A stretch of 64,000 nt of DNA, from positions 91,345 to 155,344 of the forward strand of contig JANNPX010000024.1 of NCBI GenBank assembly GCA_031400455.1. Reading direction: 5' to 3'. The notes beneath the pieces are model-generated. The model was not told the origin of the DNA. It saw only the letters and a program-made list of their open reading frames with translations, and ran no database searches. A program made the translations under genes and the position numbers. Source of the stretch: JANXYW01 sp031400455 (GTDB lineage: Bacteria > Chloroflexota > Dehalococcoidia > DSTF01 > JACRBR01). Shown one piece after another: positions 1 to 7,292 of this stretch (the first letter of the stretch is position 1; each line of letters begins with the position of its first letter).

Positions 1-516
1 GCGAGCCGCATCTACCGCACCGTCGGACCGCGCCGCATGATCGCGCTCGGCCTGGCGATCTCAGCGGCGACCTACCTGGGGCTCGCATTCGTGGACCTCG
101 GGACGAGCGTCTGGACGCTGCGCGCGCTGATGTTCTTCCGCGGCCTCGGCTTCGGCCTCGTGCTCGTCCCGCTACAGGCAGCGACGTATGCCACCGTCTC
201 GCCCTCGGAGACGGGCCGCGCGACGGCGGTCTACAACTCCGCCAGCCAGTTCGCGTCCAGCCTCGGCGTCGCCGTCGCCGCCTCGCTTCTCACGAGCCGC
301 CTCGCCCACCACGATGCGCAACTCGGCAACCCGGCCACGACCACTGGCGCCCTCGACGCATTTCAGGACACGTTCCTCGTCCTCGGTATCGTCGCCCTCA
401 TCGGTGTAGGCGTAGCGTTCTTCATCAGCGACCGGGCCGCCGCCCCGACGATGAACACCCGCATAGATGCAGTCAACGATGACACGGAAGCAGCGGCAAT
501 GCCCGCGGGCCACTAG
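1..516 (+). CDS. MFS drug-exporter C-terminal part (5' truncated by window edge)
   Basis: The frame is open from base 1, so only the last ~171 residues of a multipass membrane transporter are present. It shows about four hydrophobic segments and the sequence RGLGFGLVLVPLQAATYATV followed by ETGRATAVYNSASQFASSLGVA. This is typical of the second half of 14-TM DHA2 (EmrB/QacA-type) major facilitator proton antiporters, where Gly-rich helices alternate with a conserved G-x-A-x-x-x-N stretch. The tail after the last helix is short, polar and acidic (NDDTEAAAMPAGH). Substrate cannot be inferred. A convergent or downstream partner is not seen; the next gene on the same strand starts after 148 bases that contain intergenic repeats. 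Confidence 0.85.
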   Translation, partial: ASRIYRTVGPRRMIALGLAISAATYLGLAFVDLGTSVWTLRALMFFRGLGFGLVLVPLQAATYATVSPSETGRATAVYNSASQFASSLGVAVAASLLTSRLAHHDAQLGNPATTTGALDAFQDTFLVLGIVALIGVGVAFFISDRAAAPTMNTRIDAVNDDTEAAAMPAGH

Positions 517-541
517 CCGCCGCCTCGATCGCGATCGTGTT

Positions 542-646
542 GTAGGAGCGGACCCGTGTGCCCGCCCTCCCCGTGTGCCCGCCACCTAACCGCGGACACC
601 AACCACCAGCTCTTCCCTCTGTGTAATCTGTGAAATCTGTGGTTCC
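542..646. repeat. Intergenic repeat patch (GTAGGAGCGGA element and short direct repeats)
   Basis: The gap between the MFS gene and the LOG gene holds three repeat-like pieces. The 11-mer GTAGGAGCGGA lies at 542-552 and recurs in inverse orientation at 63071-63081. CCCGTGTGCCCGCC occurs twice (553-566 and 570-583, period 17). At 618-646 an ATCTGTG-type unit is repeated three times with period 9-10. No coding potential is evident. Interpretation as dispersed intergenic (REP-like) elements is inference. Confidence 0.5.
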
Positions 647-664
647 AACCAACGGGGAGCAGCA

Positions 665-1462
665 ATGCCCGACGATCCCGCGCACAACGGCACCGGCGGC
701 ACCGGATGGAAGTCCGGCATGCCTGTCGGTGCGCCGCCCAGGGACGGAAGACGCGAACGCCAGTTCCTCGCCGGCCCGCAGTCGCGCCTTGCCGAACTCT
801 GGTTCGCGATCAAGGTCCTGGTCGAGATGATCCGCGGCTTCCGCTCCCTCCACTTCATCGGCCCGTGCGTCACCGTCTTCGGCTCCGCGCGATTCAAGGA
901 GGACCACCGCTACTACGCGCTCGCTCGCGATGTTGGCTCGCGGCTTGCGGGCGCGGGCTTCACCGTGATGACCGGCGGCGGCCCGGGCTGCATGGAGGCG
1001 GCGAACCGCGGCGCGAAGGACGCGGGAGGGCGCTCCGTCGGCTGCAACATCGAGCTGCCGAAGGAGCAGGCTCCGAACCCGTACCTCGATGTGATGGTGA
1101 ACTTCCGTCACTTCTTCGTCCGGAAAGTCATGCTCGTCAAGTACTCCTACGCCTTCATCGCGCTCCCCGGCGGCTTCGGCACCTACGACGAAGTCTTCGA
1201 GGCGGCGACGCTGATCCAGACCGGCAAGATCAAGCAGTTCCCGATCGTCCTCGTCGGCCGCGACTACTGGCAGCCGCTGCTCGATGCTCTTCGCGGCACG
1301 CTGCTCGCCGAAGGCACGATCGACCCGGCAGACCTGGCGATCCTCTTCGTCACGGACTCGCCCGACGAAGCCGTCGCGCACGTCCGGGACGTCGCGATGT
1401 CGAAGTTCGGGCTGAAGTACGGCGCGCAGAAGGTGCGGCGGCGGTGGTGGCTGTTCGAGTAA
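665..1462 (+). CDS. LOG-family / TIGR00730 Rossmann-fold protein (cytokinin riboside 5'-monophosphate phosphoribohydrolase-like)
   Basis: A 265-aa protein with the family signatures GGGPGCMEAA (residues 104-113) and PGGFGTYDE (168-176), which together form the nucleotide 5'-monophosphate site and catalytic Arg/Glu region of lysine-decarboxylase-like (LOG) proteins. FFVRK (151-155) supplies the usual conserved Arg-Lys. Characterised homologues hydrolyse N6-modified AMP to free base plus ribose 5-phosphate; in bacteria many act as general nucleotide monophosphate nucleosidases. The first ~60 residues are a polar extension ahead of the Rossmann fold. The start is supported by GGGGAG about 7 bases upstream. 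It is followed closely by recJ in the same direction but recJ appears to have its own promoter. Confidence 0.9.
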   Translation: MPDDPAHNGTGGTGWKSGMPVGAPPRDGRRERQFLAGPQSRLAELWFAIKVLVEMIRGFRSLHFIGPCVTVFGSARFKEDHRYYALARDVGSRLAGAGFTVMTGGGPGCMEAANRGAKDAGGRSVGCNIELPKEQAPNPYLDVMVNFRHFFVRKVMLVKYSYAFIALPGGFGTYDEVFEAATLIQTGKIKQFPIVLVGRDYWQPLLDALRGTLLAEGTIDPADLAILFVTDSPDEAVAHVRDVAMSKFGLKYGAQKVRRRWWLFE

Positions 1463-1521
1463 CGCCGATGTCATAACGCGCTGAGCGTGTCGCTGGTTCG
1501 ACACCCGCACCCGCCGCCCGA

Positions 1522-1527
1522 TACAAT
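1522..1527 (+). promoter_or_regulatory. -10 box TACAAT for recJ, leaderless geometry
   Basis: TACAAT lies 8 bases before the recJ ATG at 1536, so transcription would begin at or next to the start codon. A weak -35-like TCGACA is at 1498-1503 (18-base spacer). No Shine-Dalgarno motif is visible, which fits leaderless initiation. Confidence 0.55.
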
Positions 1528-1535
1528 CGCACTCG

Positions 1536-3287
1536 ATGGTCATCTCCGCGTCGCAGGAAGCGCGTGCTGCAGACGATCGCCCGGCTACGACGCGCCGGCG
1601 GTGGCGCGGACGGCTCGGCCCCGGCGGTGATGCCCGGCCTGACGCGATCCCGCAGGGCGATTGGCCCGATCTCGTCGGCCGCTTGCTCGCGCTGCGCGGC
1701 ATCACCGATGCGGCAACCGCTGAGACGTTTCTCGGCAAGCCTGCCGCTCAGCCCGAGTGCACTGCACTGCCTGATATCGATATCGCGATCGATCGCCTCG
1801 TCCACGCCACGCGTGCGGGTGAGCGCGTCGCCGTGTACGGCGACTTCGATGTCGACGGCGTCACGTCGGCAGCGCAGCTCTGCGAGGCGCTGTCGTCGCT
1901 CGGTGCATCGCCCGTGCCGTACATTCCCGATCGATTCAGCGAGGGATACGGGCTGAACATCGCTGCCATCGAGTCGCTGCATGGCGACGGCGCGACGCTG
2001 CTCGTCACGGCCGATTGCGGCACCAGTTCCATCGACGAAGTAGCGCGCGCGCGCGCGCTCGGGATGGACGTGATCATTCTCGACCACCACACCGTGCCGC
2101 CCGAGCTGCCCGACGCCACGGCGCTGGTCAATCCGCGCGTGCTCGGCGCTGCGCCCGGCGGGCTGCTGGAGCTGGCGACCGCCGGGCTGGCGTTCCACGT
2201 CGCCGCCGCGTTGCATGCGGCCTGCGACCGCCCGTTCGATGCTGATGCATATCTCGACGTCGCCGCACTCGGCACCGTCTGCGACATGGCGCCCCTGATC
2301 GATGAGAATCGACGCCTCGTACGCGCCGGGCTACCTGCTATCGCCCGGACGCGCCGCCCTGGGCTGCGGGCGCTGATGGAGGTCTCGCGCGTCGACGTGT
2401 CGGCGCTGACCGGAGAGGACATCGGGTACAAACTCGGCCCGCGCCTCAACGCGGCGGGTCGTATCTCGCACGCTAAGCTCGCGCTCGAGCTGCTGATGAC
2501 GCGCGACGAAGATCGCGGCCGCGAACTGGCGCAGCAGCTCGACGCGCTCAACCGCGAGCGTCAGGAGCGCACGCAGCAGGCCGTCGATCTGGCGACGGCA
2601 ATGGTCGAAGAGGCGGGCGCGCCGCCGGCGCTGATCATGGTCGGCCACGAGGACTTCTCGTCCGGTATCGTCGGGCTGATCGCGTCGAAGCTCGTGAACC
2701 TGTACGGACGGCCAGCCGTGGCGTATGAGCGCGGCGCCGAGACGAGCCGCGCGAGTTGCCGCAGCATCGACGAGTTTCACATCACGGACGCGATGCGCTC
2801 GCGGCCGGATCTGTTCCTGCGCTTCGGCGGCCACCGCGCCGCGGCTGGCTTCACGGTCGAGACGGCGCGGCTTGATGAAGTGTGCGAGCACCTCATCGCG
2901 GAAGCCGAGCGCGAACTCGCCGGCCGCGAGTTGGCGCCGATCCTTGAGATCGACTGCAACCTGCCGCTGCGTCAACTGCGCGGCGAAGAGATCCGCTGGC
3001 TGACGCGCGTCGGCCCATTCGGCATCGGCAACCCGCAGCCGATGTTCCTCGCGCGCGGCGTGACCGTCGTGGATGCGCGGACCGTCGGCAGTGGCGACAA
3101 ACACCTCAAGCTCCGCCTGCGGGAGGGCGGCGTCACCTGGCCCGCCATCGCCTTCGACCTCGGCGCGTTCGCAGCCGGCCGCGGCGACCGGATCGACATC
3201 GTCTACGCGCTGGATGTCGGCCGCAGCGACGGCGCGCTGGAGATCCGCGTCGAAGACATGCGCCTCTCCGTCGATCCGGCGACCTGA
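1536..3287 (+). CDS. recJ: Single-stranded-DNA-specific exonuclease RecJ
   Basis: A 583-aa DHH-superfamily nuclease. Motif I GDFDVDGVTS is at residues 102-111, TADCGTSS at 158-165, the name-giving DHH at 183-185, and the DHHA1 motif RFGGHRAAAGFTVE near residue 430, followed by the C-terminal OB-like domain. RecJ degrades single-stranded DNA 5' to 3' with Mn/Mg and works in RecF-pathway recombination, mismatch and base-excision repair. Length is normal for the family. The N-terminal ~45 residues are basic and low in conservation, so a slightly later start is possible. It is followed by a strong GC hairpin that probably ends the transcript. Confidence 0.95.
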   Translation: MVISASQEARAADDRPATTRRRWRGRLGPGGDARPDAIPQGDWPDLVGRLLALRGITDAATAETFLGKPAAQPECTALPDIDIAIDRLVHATRAGERVAVYGDFDVDGVTSAAQLCEALSSLGASPVPYIPDRFSEGYGLNIAAIESLHGDGATLLVTADCGTSSIDEVARARALGMDVIILDHHTVPPELPDATALVNPRVLGAAPGGLLELATAGLAFHVAAALHAACDRPFDADAYLDVAALGTVCDMAPLIDENRRLVRAGLPAIARTRRPGLRALMEVSRVDVSALTGEDIGYKLGPRLNAAGRISHAKLALELLMTRDEDRGRELAQQLDALNRERQERTQQAVDLATAMVEEAGAPPALIMVGHEDFSSGIVGLIASKLVNLYGRPAVAYERGAETSRASCRSIDEFHITDAMRSRPDLFLRFGGHRAAAGFTVETARLDEVCEHLIAEAERELAGRELAPILEIDCNLPLRQLRGEEIRWLTRVGPFGIGNPQPMFLARGVTVVDARTVGSGDKHLKLRLREGGVTWPAIAFDLGAFAAGRGDRIDIVYALDVGRSDGALEIRVEDMRLSVDPAT

Positions 3288-3312
3288 TCGGCGTACGCAC
3301 TTCGTAGCCGTA

Positions 3313-3334
3313 GCGCGGGCTTTCCAGCCCGCGC
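3313..3334 (+). terminator. GC-rich hairpin downstream of recJ, REP-like
   Basis: A 9-bp perfect stem GCGCGGGCT / AGCCCGCGC with a TTCC loop lies 26 bases past the recJ stop. There is no U-run, so it may be a palindromic intergenic repeat rather than, or in addition to, an intrinsic terminator. A second smaller palindrome GGAGC-TTCA-GCTCC follows at 3392-3405, with a related GTAGCG lead-in. Confidence 0.5.
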
Positions 3335-3492
3335 GGTCTCCGATCCGCGCGGCATCAATCCACACAACGCGCGCGAACCCCTCGTAGCGGAGGAGCTTCA
3401 GCTCCGGTCGTCTAGTGGCGCCGTAAAATGTCCGACAGGTCTGGAAGACCGTCCCCGCTCGAAATGCTGTCTACCCATCGTTACGTCACAAT

Positions 3493-3508
3493 TGTTTCAC
3501 GTGAAACA
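3493..3508. promoter_or_regulatory. parS centromere-like site (ParB binding)
   Basis: TGTTTCACGTGAAACA is a perfect 16-bp palindrome. It equals the canonical bacterial chromosomal parS sequence (TGTTNCACGTGAAACA) with no mismatch. It lies in the intergenic space between recJ and the PIG-L gene, about 33 bases ahead of the putative -10 of the latter. Chromosomal parS sites load ParB and typically cluster near oriC. No parA, parB or dnaA gene is in this window. Confidence 0.85.
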
Positions 3509-3540
3509 TTCCTGCGCGTGAGCGTAGCCGCCGCCATGCG

Positions 3541-3546
3541 TACACT
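3541..3546 (+). promoter_or_regulatory. -10 box TACACT for the PIG-L gene
   Basis: TACACT is 23 bases before the ATG at 3570, with the ribosome binding site CGGAGGTG in between. No good -35 hexamer is seen. Confidence 0.4.
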
Positions 3547-3569
3547 GTCCGCACCGGAGGTGCAGCGAG

Positions 3570-4403
3570 ATGGCGATACGCACGCTCAGCCGCAAGCCCA
3601 AACCCGCGTCGAAGCCGAAGGCGCCCGCCAAGAAAAAAGAACTGACAATCGATCAAAAATGGGCGTCGTACGAACGCGCGCTTGTGATCACGGCGCATCC
3701 GGACGACGCGGAGTTCATCGCCGGCGGGACGATCGCGAAGCTGTGCGACGTCGGCATGGAAGTGACGATCTGCATCGCAACGAGCGGCGACAAAGGCACG
3801 CGCGACTCCTCGCTGCGCCGCCAGGAACTTGCGGCGATCCGCGAAGGCGAGAGCCGCGCCGCCGCGAAGGTGTTGGGCGCGAAGCGCTGCATCTTCTGGG
3901 GCATGCCGGACGGGTTCCTCACGGCGGATCACGAGCTGCGCGGCATGGTCGTGCGCGAGATCCGCGCGCTGCGGCCGGATCTCGTGCTGACGTGGGACGG
4001 CTTTCGCCCGGGCTTCAACCATTCGGATCACCGCATGATCGGCCTCGCAGTCCGTGATGCGCTCTTCCCGGCCGCGCATGACCCGCACTACTACTCCGAG
4101 CTGGCGAATGAGGGCCTCGGTCCGCATCGCACCGCCGAGCTGCTGCTTGCCGCCACGAACGAGCCCGACTTTCACGTCGATATCGGGCCGTACCTGGAGA
4201 AGAAGGTAGACTCGATTCTCTGCCACACCAGCCAGATCGACGGGCGCACGCGCGACGAGATGATGAACAACTGGCTGCAGGCGGGGAAGCGTGACAAGGA
4301 GCGCAAGAAGCGCACCGGATACGACCATGCGGAGTCGTACCGGCGTATAGAATTCAGAAGGCCTGCCGGCGCGCCCGGTACGCCTCCACCGAAGAAGAAA
4401 TAG
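3570..4403 (+). CDS. PIG-L / LmbE family N-acetyl-sugar deacetylase
   Basis: A 277-aa protein with the zinc-binding motif AHPDDAE (residues 42-48) and the second metal-binding segment NHSDH (around 150), the hallmarks of the PIG-L fold. Family members deacetylate GlcNAc-linked small molecules (GlcNAc-PI, GlcNAc-inositol, bacillithiol/mycothiol precursors). The precise substrate cannot be read from sequence. The first ~25 residues and the last ~10 are very Lys/Pro rich (KPKPASKPKAPAKKK and PPPKKK), unusual for a cytosolic enzyme and possibly nucleic-acid or membrane-surface contacting. The start is supported by CGGAGGTG. The next gene begins 27 bases downstream and may be cotranscribed. Confidence 0.88.
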   Translation: MAIRTLSRKPKPASKPKAPAKKKELTIDQKWASYERALVITAHPDDAEFIAGGTIAKLCDVGMEVTICIATSGDKGTRDSSLRRQELAAIREGESRAAAKVLGAKRCIFWGMPDGFLTADHELRGMVVREIRALRPDLVLTWDGFRPGFNHSDHRMIGLAVRDALFPAAHDPHYYSELANEGLGPHRTAELLLAATNEPDFHVDIGPYLEKKVDSILCHTSQIDGRTRDEMMNNWLQAGKRDKERKKRTGYDHAESYRRIEFRRPAGAPGTPPPKKK

Positions 4404-4430
4404 CGACCCCGAACCGGAAGGCAGTTCGAC

Positions 4431-5315
4431 TTGGAGTCCCTGGCGTACAACTCGTTCATCGCGGCCTACGTGCTCGCGCTCGTTGCCGCGGCGACGTACG
4501 TGGCGCTTCCGCTCTGGCCGCGGGTCTCGTACCGCGCGGCCGAGACGACGGCCGGCACGACGATGACGGTCGCCTCCAAGAGTGAGCCGCCTGCGTTCGT
4601 CGGCTCCTTCGCGACCGCCGCCGCGTGGCTGATGTTCGCGACGCTCACGCTTTCGCTGGCGTTCCGCTGGATCGCCACCGGCCACCCGCCCTACGCGAAC
4701 ATGTACGAGTACACGATCGGGCTCGGGTGGGGCTCGTCGCTGTTCTACATCATCTTCGAGCGCGTCTACAACCAGCGCTCGCTCGGCGCCGTGCTCATGC
4801 CGGGCATCGCCTTGCTGTTCACCATCTCGCTGCTCTACTTCACGTCCGATATCACGCCGCTGATCCCGGCGCTGCAAGCGAACCGCATCCTCGCGATCCA
4901 CGTCGGCATGATGATGCTGTCGTACAGCGCGCTGTCCGTGTCGTTCGGCGCGGCGGTGCTGTACTTCGTGCAGGATGGCAAGCGCCGCTTCGCGCGCCTC
5001 CCCTCGGGCAAGACGCTCGAGGAGATCGCGCACAAATCGGTCCTCGTCGGCTTTCCCATACTGGCGCTCGGCGTGGCGTTGGGCGCGTGGTGGGCGAACT
5101 CCGCCTGGGGCCGCTACTGGGGCTGGGATCCGAAGGAGACGTCGGCGCTGGTCACGTGGCTGATTTACGCAGGTTACCTGCACGCGCGCGGCCTCAAGGG
5201 CTGGCGCGGGAAGCGCTCCGCAGCGGTGCTCATCCTCGGTTACGCCGGCGTCATGTTCACGTACTTTGCTGTGAATCTCTGGGTCAGCGGCCTCCACTCG
5301 TACGCGGGCATCTAG
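4431..5315 (+). CDS. ccsB: Cytochrome c biogenesis / heme-handling protein CcsB (ResC, CcsA-like)
   Basis: A 294-aa integral membrane protein with about eight hydrophobic segments and the tryptophan-rich heme-binding motif WGRYWGWDPKE at residues 226-236, diagnostic of the heme handling protein (HHP) superfamily. Conserved histidines flank it (H157 and H289), as expected for axial heme ligands. The family presents heme to apocytochrome c on the outer face of the cytoplasmic membrane (System II), normally with a ResB/Ccs1 partner. No ResB gene is in the window. Translation probably starts at TTG 4431, which has GGAAGG 9 bases upstream. A later hairpin at 5390-5406 may terminate the transcript. 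Confidence 0.9.
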   Translation: MESLAYNSFIAAYVLALVAAATYVALPLWPRVSYRAAETTAGTTMTVASKSEPPAFVGSFATAAAWLMFATLTLSLAFRWIATGHPPYANMYEYTIGLGWGSSLFYIIFERVYNQRSLGAVLMPGIALLFTISLLYFTSDITPLIPALQANRILAIHVGMMMLSYSALSVSFGAAVLYFVQDGKRRFARLPSGKTLEEIAHKSVLVGFPILALGVALGAWWANSAWGRYWGWDPKETSALVTWLIYAGYLHARGLKGWRGKRSAAVLILGYAGVMFTYFAVNLWVSGLHSYAGI

Positions 5316-5389
5316 CGAACACTCTATTGGTGTGCGGCACTGCCTCGCACGCGGTGGGAGTACAGGTCAACGTTGTGTGTCCTCCGTCG

Positions 5390-5406
5390 GTCCGGCGTCG
5401 CCGGAC
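5390..5406 (+). terminator. Hairpin after ccsB
   Basis: GTCCGGC-GTC-GCCGGAC, a perfect 7-bp stem with a 3-base loop, lies 75 bases past the ccsB stop. It has no T-tract, so terminator function is tentative. Confidence 0.35.
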
Positions 5407-5469
5407 TCACAGCCGAGGGCCGCTATGCTCCAAGCTTCGCGGCGTTAACTAGCGCCGAATCGAAACCAT

Positions 5470-5475
5470 TACACT
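5470..5475 (+). promoter_or_regulatory. -10 box TACACT, leaderless geometry, for the CapA-like gene
   Basis: TACACT is followed after 6 bases by the GTG start at 5482. No Shine-Dalgarno sequence is present, matching the recJ and dgt arrangements. Confidence 0.5.
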
Positions 5476-5481
5476 GGCGTC

Positions 5482-6570
5482 GTGCGAAGATCAGCGATCC
5501 CGCTCGCGATCATGTCTATCGCAGCACTTCTGTCAGCGTGCTCCGACTCTGGCAGCGCGTCGCCGACGCTTGCGCCCGAGCCCAGCGCCACGGCTGCAGC
5601 GTCGCCAACCATCGTTGTGCCGACTGTCGAGCCGGTGACGAAGCTGCGGTTCACGGGCGACCTGATCCCGGCGCGGTGTACGTACGCGAAGATCGAGTCG
5701 CTGGGCGGGGACTACACGCTGCCGTTCCAGCCGCTGCACGACATGCTTGCCGGTGCCGACATCACGATCGGATCGCTCGACGCGACGGCGTCTGACGCCG
5801 GGACGCCGTTCGGCTGTACGCCAACGTTCAGCCTTGCCGCACCCGCTGCCGCCGTCGCTGGCTTCAAGTACGCGGGCTACGACGTGATGGCTCACGCCGC
5901 GAACCACATCAAGGACTGCGGCATCAGTTCCTGCGGCGATCGCGCGATGTTCGAGACCGACGCAAATCTGCGGGCCGCAGGCATCGTGCCGGTGGGGACG
6001 GGGCGCAACTTGTTCGAAGCGCGGTCGCCGCAGGTGGTCGAGCGCAACGGCGTGTACTTCGCGTTTCTTGCGTACGACGATATCGCGACGTACTACCAGG
6101 CATCTGCCGACGGCGCGGGATCGGCGCCGCTCGATCCGGCGACGATCGCCGAAGACGTCGCGGCGGCACGCAAAGTCGCGAACGTCGTGATCATCGTGCC
6201 GCACTGGGGCGTCGAATACACCGCCGACCCGTCGGGCCGCCAGCGCGAGTTCGCGCGCGCGGCTGCGGCTGCCGGCGCGGCCATGATCGTCGGCAACCAT
6301 CCGCACTGGGCGCAGGCGCACGAGCAGATCGGCAGCACGTTCGTGGCCTACGCGCTAGGGAACTTCGTGTTCGACCAGGACTGGTCGCTCGAAACGCAGC
6401 AGGGCGCGGTGCTTGAGGCAACGTTCACAGGCACGCGCCTCACATCGACGCGCTACACGCCGATCCACATCTACGACGAGTATCAGCCGCGGCTCGCCGA
6501 ACCGCCGGAAGCGCAGCAGATCCTCGACCGCATCGAGACGGCGAGCGCGAAACTCGTCGCGGTGCCATGA
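5482..6570 (+). CDS. CapA-family (PGA_cap) metallophosphatase-like lipoprotein
   Basis: A 362-aa protein starting at GTG, with a lipoprotein signal peptide whose lipobox is LSAC (Cys about residue 20), then a Ser/Ala/Thr-rich spacer. The body matches the CapA/PgsA fold: FTGDLIP near the start of the domain, then AANHIKDCG, VPHWGVEYT, IVGNHPHWAQ and YALGNFVFDQ, in that order. CapA proteins are needed for poly-gamma-glutamate capsule synthesis, but most members in other phyla are uncharacterised calcineurin-like hydrolases. No capB or capC neighbours are present, so a poly-glutamate role is not supported by context. It is predicted to be anchored on the outer face of the cytoplasmic membrane. 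Confidence 0.85.
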   Translation: MRRSAIPLAIMSIAALLSACSDSGSASPTLAPEPSATAAASPTIVVPTVEPVTKLRFTGDLIPARCTYAKIESLGGDYTLPFQPLHDMLAGADITIGSLDATASDAGTPFGCTPTFSLAAPAAAVAGFKYAGYDVMAHAANHIKDCGISSCGDRAMFETDANLRAAGIVPVGTGRNLFEARSPQVVERNGVYFAFLAYDDIATYYQASADGAGSAPLDPATIAEDVAAARKVANVVIIVPHWGVEYTADPSGRQREFARAAAAAGAAMIVGNHPHWAQAHEQIGSTFVAYALGNFVFDQDWSLETQQGAVLEATFTGTRLTSTRYTPIHIYDEYQPRLAEPPEAQQILDRIETASAKLVAVP

Positions 6571-6604
6571 TCCACGAAGGCCCACAACGGCGCTGCCAGG
6601 GAGC

Positions 6605-7231
6605 CTACCGAGGTGCGATGATCGGGTCGGTGAGGTGCAATGACGTGACTGTTTGGGGAGCCGTCGCATCGCAACCGTAGAAGATGCCGGTTATACCGTC
6701 GGCCGTCATAATGAGAGAGAACGACGTCTCGCGCGGCGTGGCCTGAGGATTCTCGGGACGAAGGAACATGACGAAGTAGTCTCCGGACGGAAACTCAAGG
6801 TCCGGCGAACGGTAGACCGCGTACAGCGTCGCGCCGGGCGTCGTGATGCCTTCCGCGCGAAACTCATCGCGTCGCTGGTACTCCGGTTCGCAGGTGGCTA
6901 CGGACAGAACGTCTACTGGCGTGCCGTCGGCTTCGCCGGGCCGGCAGCGGGGTGGCGCGCCTATGCCCGTGATCGTCAGCGTGCAGGCGATCGGCTGGTA
7001 GCGGATCAGGCTCTGTAGTGCGGCGCCGTCGGCTGCCAATTCGGCGGCGATCGCGGCGTCCACGCTCGGAATGCCGGTCTTGTTGGCCACGCGTCCAATG
7101 GTCGGCGTCGCTGCAGGCGCGGTCAAGGTGGCGGCCGGGGTCGGCGAGGGCTTCGCGTCGTCGCCGCCGCAGCCCGTGAACGCGGCGATGAAGACGACGG
7201 CGGTTACGACTAAGACGATGTGGCGGCGCAT
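6605..7231 (-). CDS. Small lipoprotein of unknown function
   Basis: A 208-aa protein on the minus strand. The ATG at 7231 is chosen because it is followed directly by a signal peptide with lipobox FTGC (Cys near residue 19) and preceded by CGGAG; the longer frame upstream is arginine-rich noise. The mature part begins with a Pro/Ala/Thr linker, then a domain of roughly 150 residues containing four cysteines and motifs such as GVDVLSVATCEPEYQRRDEF. I do not recognise the domain. It is probably an extracytoplasmic membrane-anchored protein. It converges with the CapA-like gene across a 34-base gap and lies downstream of mreB on the same strand. Confidence 0.75.
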   Translation of the reverse strand: MRRHIVLVVTAVVFIAAFTGCGGDDAKPSPTPAATLTAPAATPTIGRVANKTGIPSVDAAIAAELAADGAALQSLIRYQPIACTLTITGIGAPPRCRPGEADGTPVDVLSVATCEPEYQRRDEFRAEGITTPGATLYAVYRSPDLEFPSGDYFVMFLRPENPQATPRETSFSLIMTADGITGIFYGCDATAPQTVTSLHLTDPIIAPR

Positions 7232-7292
7232 GTTGGGCTCCGGGTCGGCATCTCGTTGATTCTGAACACCTGTCCGCGCGGGAGGGCGCCGT

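Noticed and set aside
473..1738. Long minus-strand frame antisense to the LOG gene and recJ start
   Set aside because: Arg/Ala-rich translation without motifs, mirrored against two clearly homologous plus-strand genes; a GC-driven shadow.
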